Source of the DNA: Deltaproteobacteria bacterium
Lineage (GTDB): Bacteria > Desulfobacterota > Binatia > UTPRO1
Length of the DNA stretch: 64,000 nt
NCBI GenBank assembly: GCA_020852955.1
Contig: JADYZW010000051.1
Span: forward strand, 124,001 to 188,000
Direction: 5' to 3'
Each line of letters begins with the position of its first letter. The first letter of the stretch is position 1. Positions 42,683 to 50,769 of this stretch are shown in pieces. A program made the translations under genes and the position numbers. The notes below the pieces were generated by a model. It ran no database searches. It saw only the letters and a program-made list of their open reading frames with translations, and had not been told where the DNA came from.

Positions 42683-43711
42683 CTACAGCAGCGCGCGCGC
42701 GGCCTCGACGATGCGCGCGGGCGACGGCATGTAGGCTTCCTCGAGCACGCGCGTGAAGGGCACGGGACACATCGCCGCCGTCACGCGCCGGACCGGCGCG
42801 TTCAGGAGGTCGAAGCCCCGGTCCACGCAGAGCGCGGCGACGTCGCTCGCGATCGAGCAGCGGGGCGTCGCCTCGTCCACCACGACCAGGCGCCCGGTGC
42901 GTCCGAGGGTTTCGAGGATCGCGTCCTCGTCGAGCGGCGCGAGCGAGCGCAGGTCGAGCACCTCGGCGCTGACGCCGTCGCGCTCGAGGTCGGCCGCCGC
43001 CGCGAGCGCCATGCCGACCGTCGCGCCCATCCCGACGAGCGAGACGTCGCTGCCGCGCCGCACCACCTTCGCCCGCCCGATCGGCACCTCGTAGTCGCCC
43101 TCGGGGACGTCGCTCGCGACGAACAGGATGCCCTTCGGCTCGCAGAAGACGACGGGATCGTCGCAGCGGATGGCGGCGAGGAGCAGGCCCTTCGCGTCGG
43201 CGGCGTTGGAGGGGATCACCGTCTTCAGGCCGGGAATGCCCGCGGTCATCCAGTAGAGCGACTGCGAGTGCTGGGCCGCGGCCTGGAGGCCGGCGCCCGT
43301 CACGGTGCGCACCGTGAGCGGGACGCGGGCTTTGCCGCCGAACATGTAGCGGAACTTGGAGGCCTGGTTCAGCAGTGGGTCGAGGCACGTCCCGAGGAAG
43401 TCGATGAACATCAGCTCGATCACCGGACGCAGCCCCGTCACCGCCGCGCCGACCGCGGCTCCGAGGATGCCCATTTCGCTGATGGGGGTGTCGAGCACCC
43501 GGTCGGGAAACTGGCCGACCAGGCCGCGCGTGACGCTCATGATGCCGCCGATCTCCTCGGTGCCCTCGGGTCGCAGGCCGCCGCCGGCGACGTCCTCTCC
43601 CATCAGGATGACGTCCGGATCGCTCGCCATCGCGATGCGCAGGGCCTCGGCGATCGCGAACGCGGTCGGGATCGCGCGCGGCTCGCCCGCCGGCAGGCTC
43701 GCGGCGCTCAT
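42683..43711 (-). CDS. acoB: Acetoin/2-oxoacid dehydrogenase E1 beta subunit
   Basis: A 342-residue transketolase-like beta subunit. Typical blocks are DPDVILMGEDVAGGG, VLDTPISEMGILGAAVGAAVTGLRPV, IDFLGTCLDPLLNQASKFRYMFGG, PGLKTVIPSNAADAKGLLLAAI and the C-terminal VVVDEATPRCSIASDVAA. With the alpha subunit it forms the thiamine-diphosphate E1 that decarboxylates or cleaves the substrate and passes the acyl group to the E2 lipoate. The ATG overlaps the alpha-subunit stop by four bases. Confidence 0.92.
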   Translation of the reverse strand: MSAASLPAGEPRAIPTAFAIAEALRIAMASDPDVILMGEDVAGGGLRPEGTEEIGGIMSVTRGLVGQFPDRVLDTPISEMGILGAAVGAAVTGLRPVIELMFIDFLGTCLDPLLNQASKFRYMFGGKARVPLTVRTVTGAGLQAAAQHSQSLYWMTAGIPGLKTVIPSNAADAKGLLLAAIRCDDPVVFCEPKGILFVASDVPEGDYEVPIGRAKVVRRGSDVSLVGMGATVGMALAAAADLERDGVSAEVLDLRSLAPLDEDAILETLGRTGRLVVVDEATPRCSIASDVAALCVDRGFDLLNAPVRRVTAAMCPVPFTRVLEEAYMPSPARIVEAARALL

Positions 43712-44700
43712 CGCGCCCCCTCCGCGTCGCTCGTGGCGAACACCCCGTGCAGGAGCTCGCCGGCATCCGGGAAGGGCGCGTCCTGGGCGCGGGCCACGGC
43801 GTCGGCGACGAGCGCTGCGACGTCCACGTCGATCGCCCGCAGGTTGCTCTCGGTCAGGAGCCCCTCCCGCGTGACGCGCGCCTCGAAGAGCCGCAGCGGA
43901 TCGCGGTGCCGGATCCAGTCGTCGGCCTCGTGCTTGGCGCGATAGACGAGCGGATCCCCGACGTAGTGGCCCAGGAAGCGGTAGGTCTTGCACTCGAGGA
44001 GGCTCGGCCCCGCGCCGCCGCGCGCGCGGGCGATGGCCTCGCCCGCCTGCGCGTAGACGTCGAAGAAGTCCATGCCGTCGGCGATCAGGGCGTGCATCGC
44101 GTAGGCGCGCGCCCGCTCGGCGATGTCCTTGACGGGCACCACGAACGCCGTCGGCGTGAACTCCCCCCAGCCGTTGTTCTCGCAGACGTAGACGGCCGGC
44201 AGCGACCAGTTGGCGGCCATGTTGAGGGATTCGTGGAACGCCCCCTGGTTCGACGCGCCGTCACCGAAGAACGCGACGGCGACGCCTCCGGTCCGCTTGA
44301 GCTTGGCCGTGAGCGCCGCTCCGGTCGCGAGCGGAATCCCCGCGCCGACGATGCCGTTGGCGCCGAGCATGCCCTTCCCGAGATCGGCGATGTGCATCGA
44401 GCCGCCGCGGCCGCCGCACGTACCGGTGCGGCGTCCGAACAGCTCGGCCATCATGCCGCGCACGTCGACGCCCTTGGCGATGCAGTGGCCGTGGCCGCGG
44501 TGCGTGGACGCGACGTGGTCGTGCTCCCCGAGGTGCGCGCAGACGGCGGCCGCGATCGCTTCCTGGCCGACGTAGGTGTGGAGAAAGCCGCCGAGACGGC
44601 CCTGGGTCACGAGCGCGACCAGCGCCTCTTCGAAGCTGCGGATCGTGCGCATCGTGCGGTAGGCGACCTGGAGCACTTCGGTCGTCGGCGGCCGTGTCAT
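43708..44700 (-). CDS. acoA: Acetoin/2-oxoacid dehydrogenase E1 alpha subunit
   Basis: A 330-residue thiamine-diphosphate-binding alpha subunit. The ThDP/Mg motif is FFGDGASNQGAFHESLNMA followed by CENNGWGEFTP. Other landmarks are GGFLHTYVGQEAIAAAV, ASTHRGHGHCIAKGVD and CGGRGGSMHIADLGKGMLG. It is the first gene of a three-gene minus-strand operon with the beta subunit and the hydrolase-fused E2. The hydrolase-type E2 argues for acetoin or a related diketone/hydroxyketone rather than pyruvate as substrate. Confidence 0.92.
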   Translation of the reverse strand: MTRPPTTEVLQVAYRTMRTIRSFEEALVALVTQGRLGGFLHTYVGQEAIAAAVCAHLGEHDHVASTHRGHGHCIAKGVDVRGMMAELFGRRTGTCGGRGGSMHIADLGKGMLGANGIVGAGIPLATGAALTAKLKRTGGVAVAFFGDGASNQGAFHESLNMAANWSLPAVYVCENNGWGEFTPTAFVVPVKDIAERARAYAMHALIADGMDFFDVYAQAGEAIARARGGAGPSLLECKTYRFLGHYVGDPLVYRAKHEADDWIRHRDPLRLFEARVTREGLLTESNLRAIDVDVAALVADAVARAQDAPFPDAGELLHGVFATSDAEGAR

Positions 44701-44752
44701 CGTGCGTCCTCCGGAGGGGATGGCCCGGGGCCGCGCGGCCCCGGGGGGTTGG

Positions 44753-45865
44753 TTAGAGGTCGTTGCGATCGAAGACCTCGAGGTCGACCGTCGTCGTGTT
44801 GTTCTCGGGGTTCTGCGCGTCGTCGACGTCGGGGGCGGTGTCGAGCGCGACCGCGTGCACGTCGAAGGTGCAGCGGAAGGGGATCCTGGTCGAGACCGAG
44901 ATCACGTCCTGGAGCTTCACGCTCACGACGACGGTCGCCTTGATCTTGCCCCCGATCGGGACGCTGGCGGTCGCCTGCAGGCCGGGGGTGGCCGCGTCGG
45001 CGTCGAGCTGCGTGACCGCGCCGCCGCCGCAGGAGTTGTCGCTGGTGGTGAGCGTGTAGGTGCGCGAGAGCGGCGCGGCCGGACCGAACTCGACGTTCGA
45101 GACCTCGAGCTTGATCGTCTTGCCGCCGGTCGCGTCGCCGCTCTTGACGTTCACCTTGGCGGACTTCGCGACCCTGACGAGGAAGTCGGGGCCCTCGGCG
45201 CGGGTCGCCGCGATGCCGTCGGCGCCGGCGTCGACGACCGCCTGGCTCGCCGTGCAGGCGTTTCCGACGGGCACGAGCTGCACGTCGTCGCCGGCGCCGA
45301 AGTTGTTGGCGGTGGTGTCGGCGACGAGGTTCGGGCCGCACCGCACGACGTCGGTGTTCGGGGCGGCCGTGCCGGCCGGGAGGAGTTGCACGTCGTCCCC
45401 GGCGGGCGCGAGCGTCTGCGCGACGCCGTCGGCGCCGGCGATCACGCACGGCGTGTTGGCGGGCGCCACGCCGAGCGCGATGCCGCTCGGGTAGGTGTCG
45501 TCGCCGCCGAGCGCGGTCTCGGGGACGCCGTTCGGTCCGGTGTCGACGGCCACGCGATTCGCGTTCTGGCAGGTGGCGCCGAGCGCGATCAGCTGGACGT
45601 CGTCGCCCGCGGCGGCGCTCTCGACCACCTTGTTCGCGCCGCAGCGGATCTCGTTGCGATGCGGCGTGGCGCCGCCGACCGGGGCGGCCTGGATGTCGCC
45701 GGTCGCAGCGGTCGTGGTGCAGATGCCGTCGGCGCCGGTGTCGGCGACGATCGAGCTCTGCAGGCCGGTGCCGGGGGCGATGACCTGCTCGTCGGCGCGG
45801 AGCGGCGCGGCGGCGAGCAGGGCGGCGAGCGGCGCGAGGACGAACGGGCGGGCGCGGCGGCGCAT
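44753..45865 (-). CDS. Secreted Cys-containing repeat protein of unknown function
   Basis: A 370-residue exported protein with a signal peptide (residues 1-25, MRRRARPFVLAPLAALLAAAP). The N-terminal two thirds are built from imperfect repeats rich in Asp/Gly/Ala with the recurring block GDDVQL (three times: GDDVQLIALG, GDDVQLLPAG, GDDVQLVPVG), paired RCGxN motifs and D-GADGI/D-GPNGV turns. The final third (about 215-370) looks like a separate beta domain. The ATG at 45865 has GGAGG eight bases upstream; a longer start at 45877 would place that site inside the gene. It is divergent from the sulfatase gene and shares its ribosome-site sequence. Confidence 0.7.
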   Translation of the reverse strand: MRRRARPFVLAPLAALLAAAPLRADEQVIAPGTGLQSSIVADTGADGICTTTAATGDIQAAPVGGATPHRNEIRCGANKVVESAAAGDDVQLIALGATCQNANRVAVDTGPNGVPETALGGDDTYPSGIALGVAPANTPCVIAGADGVAQTLAPAGDDVQLLPAGTAAPNTDVVRCGPNLVADTTANNFGAGDDVQLVPVGNACTASQAVVDAGADGIAATRAEGPDFLVRVAKSAKVNVKSGDATGGKTIKLEVSNVEFGPAAPLSRTYTLTTSDNSCGGGAVTQLDADAATPGLQATASVPIGGKIKATVVVSVKLQDVISVSTRIPFRCTFDVHAVALDTAPDVDDAQNPENNTTTVDLEVFDRNDL

Positions 45866-45999
45866 GGGAACCTCCATGGGGCGGGTCGTCCGGTCGGCCT
45901 ACTCGACGGTGGGGCCGCGAGGCAAGCGGATTCTTCTTGCCTCGGACGCTGCGCGCGCGTACGACCTGGGCGTTCCACGGAGACGGAGGTTCCCATGCG
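45861..45999. repeat. 15-base inverted repeat covering both divergent start sites
   Basis: GGAGGTTCCCATGCG occurs at 45985-45999 on the plus strand and, inverted, at 45861-45875. Each copy contains the ribosome site and the ATG of one of the two divergent secreted-protein genes. The identity suggests that both translation-initiation regions descend from one ancestor or are kept alike. Confidence 0.65.
45918..45944. promoter_or_regulatory. Perfect 9-base-pair inverted repeat in the divergent promoter region
   Basis: CGAGGCAAG and CTTGCCTCG flank a nine-base centre, giving a 27-base element midway between the divergent repeat-protein and sulfatase genes. It could be an operator for a dimeric regulator controlling both, or a hairpin in a leader. 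No known binding motif is recognised. Confidence 0.5.
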
Positions 46000-48040
46000 A
46001 GTCGCGCGTGCCGTCGGGTCTCTCGGGCGCCGAGCCCTTCTCGGGGGTGCGTTCTTCGCACTCGCGGCCGCGTCGTCCGCCGAGGCGGGCTGCGCGACGA
46101 GCCAAGATGCCGGCCTCGTGCGCCGCACGCTCAACCAGGGGATGCGCTGCGCCGACAAGCGCCTGCGCTCCGGCCCGCTCGCGAGCTGCCGCTCGACGGC
46201 GCCGCCCGCGTGCGCCGGGACGCTCGTCGAGGACGCGGTCGCCATCGCCTACGGGGCGAATCATCCGCCCGCGGCGGCGGTCGTCGACCGCCGCGGCCTG
46301 CGCGACCAGCTACGCTGCCAGAAGAAGGTCGGGACCGCGGTCGCGAGCTACGTCGGGTCGAAGCTGAAGGACCTCGTGAACGCCAAGGATCCGGTCGCCG
46401 CCGAGGCGCGGGCGCGGAAGCAGCTCGACACGCTGCCGACCCATTGTCTCGTCCAGGTGCTGCAGGATCCGAGCACCATGCTCGTGCCCTCGGTCGGTCC
46501 CCAGTGCGCCGCCGCCGCGCCCGCGACCCCGGGGGCGCCGGTCGCCGCGGCCGCGCTCCGCGACTGTCTGGTCACGCTGCTCGGCGTGTGGGTGGACCGC
46601 TGGGGGCCGAACCCGCAGCCGCTCCGCCCGAACATCCTGTTCATCCTGACCGACGACCAGCGCTGGGACACCACGGGCCCGGTGCACGCGCCGGGCGGCG
46701 CGACCGACGTGATGGCGCGGACGCGCGCCGAGCTCGCCGCGAGCGGTCTCGACTTCCGCGCGGCGTTCGTGACGACGCCGCTCTGCTGTCCGAGCCGCGC
46801 GAGCATCCTCTCCGGCCAGTACGCGCACCGGACCGGCGTCTACAAGAACGGCGGCGACAACGGCGGCGCCGACGACTTCGCCGACGCGTCGACGATCGCG
46901 ACCTGGCTCCAGGGGGCGGGCTACCGCACGAGCCTGATCGGCAAGTACCTGAACGGCTACGCGGAGCTCTGGCAGGACGGCGACCCGCCCTACGTGCCGC
47001 CGGGCTGGACCGAGTGGCGCGGCATGAAGAACGTCGCCTTCTACGACTACGTGATGATCGAGCCCGACGGCCTCGGCGGCTACGCCGAGGTGCCGTACGG
47101 CAGCGCGCCCGCGGACTACTCGACCGACGTGCTGCGCGAGAAAGCGAAGGCGTTCATCAGCGCGAGCGTCGGCGCCGGCGACCCGTTCTTCCTGTATCTC
47201 GCCTTCAAGGCGCCGCACCTGCCGCAGATCCCGGCGCCGCGCCACGATGGGCTCTTCCAGGGCGCCGCGCCGTGGCGCCCGCCGAGCTGGAACGAGGCCG
47301 ACGTCTCCGACAAGCCGACCTGGCTGCAGGGCCAGCCGCTCGAGGACGCCGGCGAGCTCGACCAGATCCGCATCGACCAGCTCGAGATGCTGCAAGCGGT
47401 CGATGAGGCGATCGGCGGCGTTCCGAGCGGCGGCATCACCGGGATCATGGAGCACCTCCGGACGCTCGGCGTCGCCGACGACACGCTCGTCGTGTTTCTC
47501 GCCGACAACGGGTGGCTCTGGGGTGAGCACCGGCTGCGCGGCAAAAACCAGCCCTACGAGGAGTCGATCCGCGCCCCGATGCTGGTGCGCTACCCGAAGC
47601 TCGCGCCGCTCGCACGGGTCGAGACCCGCTTCGCCCTCAACATCGATCTCGCACCGACTTTCGCGGAGCTCGCCGGCGTCGGAGTGCCGATCGCGGAGGA
47701 CGGCGTGAGCCTCGTGCGGATCCTCGACGGCACGCAGCCCGCGGGCACGTGGCGCGCCGACTTCCTCGCCGAGGCGTGGCCGGGGAGCCACCCGTGGGCG
47801 CTCGTTCGCGAGGCGCAGTGGAAGTACACCGAGATCCCGGTCGCGCCGGGCGATCCGGCGACGGCCTTCGAGCGCGAGCTCTACGACCTCGCCGCCGATC
47901 CGTACGAGCTCGGCAACGTCGCGGACGATCCCGCGCACGCGGCGCGCGTCGCCGCGATGGCGATGCGCCTCCGCCAGCTCCGGCCGAACTGGCCCGTCGA
48001 CTCCGACCCGAACGGGCCGGACCCGGCCGAGGACGAATAG
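45995..48040 (+). CDS. Secreted type I sulfatase with a Cys-rich N-terminal domain
   Basis: A 681-residue exported enzyme. A signal peptide (about 1-30) is followed by a region of about 180 residues with eight cysteines and no recognised family. The arylsulfatase domain starts near residue 210 (RPNILFILTDDQRWD, metal Asp pair). The active-site motif LCCPSR gives formylglycine precursor C264. Further landmarks are GKYLNGY, AFKAPHLPQIPAP, VVFLADNGWLWGEHRL and YDLAADPYELGNVADDP. It hydrolyses sulfate esters outside the cytoplasm and needs a formylglycine-generating or anaerobic maturase encoded elsewhere. It is divergent from the repeat protein and shares its ribosome-site sequence. Confidence 0.92.
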   Translation: MRVARAVGSLGRRALLGGAFFALAAASSAEAGCATSQDAGLVRRTLNQGMRCADKRLRSGPLASCRSTAPPACAGTLVEDAVAIAYGANHPPAAAVVDRRGLRDQLRCQKKVGTAVASYVGSKLKDLVNAKDPVAAEARARKQLDTLPTHCLVQVLQDPSTMLVPSVGPQCAAAAPATPGAPVAAAALRDCLVTLLGVWVDRWGPNPQPLRPNILFILTDDQRWDTTGPVHAPGGATDVMARTRAELAASGLDFRAAFVTTPLCCPSRASILSGQYAHRTGVYKNGGDNGGADDFADASTIATWLQGAGYRTSLIGKYLNGYAELWQDGDPPYVPPGWTEWRGMKNVAFYDYVMIEPDGLGGYAEVPYGSAPADYSTDVLREKAKAFISASVGAGDPFFLYLAFKAPHLPQIPAPRHDGLFQGAAPWRPPSWNEADVSDKPTWLQGQPLEDAGELDQIRIDQLEMLQAVDEAIGGVPSGGITGIMEHLRTLGVADDTLVVFLADNGWLWGEHRLRGKNQPYEESIRAPMLVRYPKLAPLARVETRFALNIDLAPTFAELAGVGVPIAEDGVSLVRILDGTQPAGTWRADFLAEAWPGSHPWALVREAQWKYTEIPVAPGDPATAFERELYDLAADPYELGNVADDPAHAARVAAMAMRLRQLRPNWPVDSDPNGPDPAEDE

Positions 48041-48198
48041 GCGAGGCCGTCAGCGGATCCCGGCCTCGCCGCGCCCGGCGCCAGGGTGGGTCTCCGGCGC
48101 GGAGGATCGCTCACGCTCCAGCAACTCCTCGGCAGGGCGTCGCGTGTCTTCCCGAGGCATGCGCCCCCGCCGGCTCTTGCACGCCGCGGGAGAGGGTG

Positions 48199-48687
48199 AT
48201 GCGTTGGGGCGCCGTGCTCGCCCTGCGCGCCCTGCTCGCGGTCGTTGCGCTCCCGGGGGCGGCGACCGTCCTCGTCCCGTGGCTGCTGGTGCGGATGGGC
48301 GGCGCGGGCGCGGCGCCGTTCGCGGGCCGCGCGTTCGGGACGCTCCTCGCCGCCGTCGGGGCGATCGTGGTCGGCTGGTGCGTGGTCGATTTCGCGCGCG
48401 TCGGGCGCGGCACGCTCGCTCCCGTCGATCCTCCGACGGTGCTGGTGCGGCGCGGGCTCTACCGGCTCGTGCGCAACCCGATGTACGTCGGCGTCCTCAC
48501 GGTGCTGGCCGGCGAGGCGCTGGCCTTCGGGTCGCGGGTCATCGCGCTGTGGGCGCTCGGTCTCGCGGCGGCCTTTCACGTGCGTGTGGTGCGCTACGAG
48601 GAGCCCGTGCTGCGGGCGACCTTCGGCGCGGCGTTCGACGAGTACTGCCGGAGGGTGCCGCGGTGGCTCCCCGGGCCGTGGTCGTGA
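48199..48687 (+). CDS. Isoprenylcysteine carboxyl methyltransferase-like membrane protein
   Basis: A 162-residue protein with four membrane helices and the ICMT/phospholipid methyltransferase signature: TVLVRRGLYRLVRNPMYVGVL, then the late acidic helix RYEEPVLRATFGAAFDEYCRRVPRWLP. Members methylate lipids, isoprenoids or protein C-termini using S-adenosylmethionine; the bacterial substrate is unknown. The ATG at 48199 is preceded by GAGAGGG. It stands between the sulfatase and the convergent ccr gene. Confidence 0.87.
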   Translation: MRWGAVLALRALLAVVALPGAATVLVPWLLVRMGGAGAAPFAGRAFGTLLAAVGAIVVGWCVVDFARVGRGTLAPVDPPTVLVRRGLYRLVRNPMYVGVLTVLAGEALAFGSRVIALWALGLAAAFHVRVVRYEEPVLRATFGAAFDEYCRRVPRWLPGPWS

Positions 48688-48711
48688 GGCCGAGTCCCAC
48701 GAACCACCTCG

Positions 48712-49965
48712 CTACAGCGGGAGATCCTTCGTGCCCCGCTTCGGCGCGCCGACCAGGCATGCCATGTTCCCCGCCGGGTGCTTGTTCTCGTACATCAACT
48801 GATGCGCGTGCGGGATCTGGTCGAAGGTGAAGGTCTCGCCGAGGCACGGATCGACCTTGCTCGCGAGCACGAGGTCGTTCAGGCCCTTCGCCTGATCGTC
48901 GTTCGCGAAGTGCGAGCCCTGGAAGCGCTTCTGCCGCATCCAGAGGTACCGGAGGTCGACGACGGCGTTGTAGCCGGTCGTGCCGGCGCAGATGACGACC
49001 ATGCCGCCCGTGTCGCAGACGAAGATCGACGTCGGCACGGTGTCCTCGCCGGGGTGCTCGAAGACGATGCGCGGGCTCCGGCGCTCGCCGAGCACGTCCC
49101 AGAGCGCCTTCCCGAAGGCGCGCGCTCCCGCCGCCCACTTGTCGTAGGCGGCGGTGTCCTTCCAGTGCGGCAGCATGCCCCAGTGCTCGAACTTCTTGCG
49201 GTTGATGCAGCCCTTGGCGCCGAGCTTCTCGCAGAAGGCGAACTTGTCCTCGCCGGACACGACCGCGATCGGAATGCCGCCCTGCGCCTTCGCGATCTGG
49301 ATCGCCATGCTGCCGAGGCCGCCCGAGCCGCCCCAGACGAGGACGACGTCGTCCTGGCGCACCGTGTGCGGCGGCCAGGCCATCAGCATGCGGTAGGCGG
49401 TCGCGCCGACCAGCATGTAGGCGGCGGCGGCCTCCCAGGTGAGGTGGGTGGCTTTCGGCAGACACTGGTGCGCCTGCACCTTGGTGAACTGCGCGAAGCT
49501 CCCCCAGTTGGTCTCGTAGCCCCAGATCTGGAAGCTCGAGGCGAACATCGGATCGACACCGGCCCGCACGACCTTGTCGTTGCGGTCCCAGACGCCGCAG
49601 TGGATGACGACCTCGTCGCCGACCTTCACGTGCGTTACGTCGGCGCCGACCTTGTAGACGATGCCCGACGCGTCGCTGCCGCCGATGTGGAAGCCGGTGG
49701 CGTCGCCGCTCTTGGCGTGCACTTTCACCACGTCGATCGGGATGCCGAGGGCGGCCCAGACGTTGTTGTAGTTCACGCCGGCGGCCATCACGCAGACGAG
49801 CACCTCGTCGGGCGCGATCTCGGGGACCGGAACCTTCTCGACCCGGAACGCCTTGGTCGGCTCGCCGAAGCGGTCGGGGCGGATGACCTGGGCGTACATC
49901 TCGGCCGGGACGTGGCCGACGGGGGGGATCTGGCCGATCTCGTAGAGGTCGCGTTTCTCGCTCAT
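48712..49965 (-). CDS. ccr: Crotonyl-CoA carboxylase/reductase
   Basis: A 417-residue medium-chain dehydrogenase/reductase that reductively carboxylates crotonyl-CoA to (2S)-ethylmalonyl-CoA with NADPH and CO2. Identity to known Ccr is strong: [76 protein letters not shown], the NADPH loop [52 protein letters not shown] and RFQGSHFAN. The Asn of VNYNN, the FE of VFEHPGE and the His of GSHFAN are residues used for CO2 positioning in this family. It is a key enzyme of the ethylmalonyl-CoA pathway or a source of ethylmalonyl-CoA extender units; no polyketide synthase is in the window. Confidence 0.95.
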   Translation of the reverse strand: MSEKRDLYEIGQIPPVGHVPAEMYAQVIRPDRFGEPTKAFRVEKVPVPEIAPDEVLVCVMAAGVNYNNVWAALGIPIDVVKVHAKSGDATGFHIGGSDASGIVYKVGADVTHVKVGDEVVIHCGVWDRNDKVVRAGVDPMFASSFQIWGYETNWGSFAQFTKVQAHQCLPKATHLTWEAAAAYMLVGATAYRMLMAWPPHTVRQDDVVLVWGGSGGLGSMAIQIAKAQGGIPIAVVSGEDKFAFCEKLGAKGCINRKKFEHWGMLPHWKDTAAYDKWAAGARAFGKALWDVLGERRSPRIVFEHPGEDTVPTSIFVCDTGGMVVICAGTTGYNAVVDLRYLWMRQKRFQGSHFANDDQAKGLNDLVLASKVDPCLGETFTFDQIPHAHQLMYENKHPAGNMACLVGAPKRGTKDLPL

Positions 49966-50088
49966 GGATGGCGTCTCCTGACGGAAAAGTCGGCGGAACT
50001 TACTCGACGTCCCGGCGCTGCCGCAAGCGCGCCGCCGCGCCCCGACGCCCTCCCGGACCCGCCTGCCCGCCGGCCCCGCCGCGTACGC

Positions 50089-50769
50089 TCAGCGGCCGAC
50101 GAAGCCCAGAAACTCTTGAAGCGAGTCGAAGCGCATGAAGAGGTTGCGGCGCTTCTCCTGGCCGATCGTCGAGGTCGGCCGGTCGGCGTAGTTGTGGCCG
50201 GGGTAGAGCACCGTGTCGTCGGGGAGCTTCCGGAGCGTGTGCAGGCTCTCGTAGAGCTGGGCGGGGTCGCTGCCGGGGAGGTCGGTGCGGCCGCAGCTTC
50301 CGATGAAGAGCGTGTCGCCGGAGATGAGGTTGCCGTCGACCAGGAAGCACTGCGAGCCCGGGGTGTGTCCGGGCGTGTGCACGAACGTGAGCGGGATCGT
50401 GCCCACCTGGACGGTGTCCCCCGCGTCGACCGCCACCACGTCCGACGCGGAGAGATCGGAGACGCGCCCGACGTACCCGGCCTCGCGCTTGTGGATGTAC
50501 GCCTTGACCCCGAGCCGGCCGACGAGCTCCGTCGCGCCGGTCACGCTCATGCCCATGAAGCGGCCGCCGAGGTGATCGGGGTGGAAGTGCGTGACGAGAG
50601 CCTTGGTGATCGTGTAGCCGTCGGCCGCGGCGGCGTCGATGATCGCGTCGATCTCCCAGGCGCCGTCGACGACCGCCGCCTCGCGCGTCTCCGGGTCGCC
50701 GACCAGGTACACGTAGTTCTGCATCGGCCCGATCTCGAGCTGACGGAGATAGAGGAGGGGCGCGCTCAT
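50089..50769 (-). CDS. MBL-fold hydrolase (glyoxalase II/persulfide dioxygenase-like)
   Basis: A 226-residue metallo-beta-lactamase-fold protein with the metal motif THFHPDHLGG, then TPGHTPGS, SGDTLFIGSCGRTDLPG and LYPGHNY. The GRTDLPGSDPAQLYESL segment is typical of the ETHE1/glyoxalase II-related group that acts on glutathione thioesters or persulfides. A rhodanese gene lies two genes upstream in the same operon-like run, which favours a sulfur-related role; this is inference. The frame starts four bases inside the stop region of the cobalamin adenosyltransferase gene (50766-50769 overlap). Confidence 0.87.
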   Translation of the reverse strand: MSAPLLYLRQLEIGPMQNYVYLVGDPETREAAVVDGAWEIDAIIDAAAADGYTITKALVTHFHPDHLGGRFMGMSVTGATELVGRLGVKAYIHKREAGYVGRVSDLSASDVVAVDAGDTVQVGTIPLTFVHTPGHTPGSQCFLVDGNLISGDTLFIGSCGRTDLPGSDPAQLYESLHTLRKLPDDTVLYPGHNYADRPTSTIGQEKRRNLFMRFDSLQEFLGFVGR

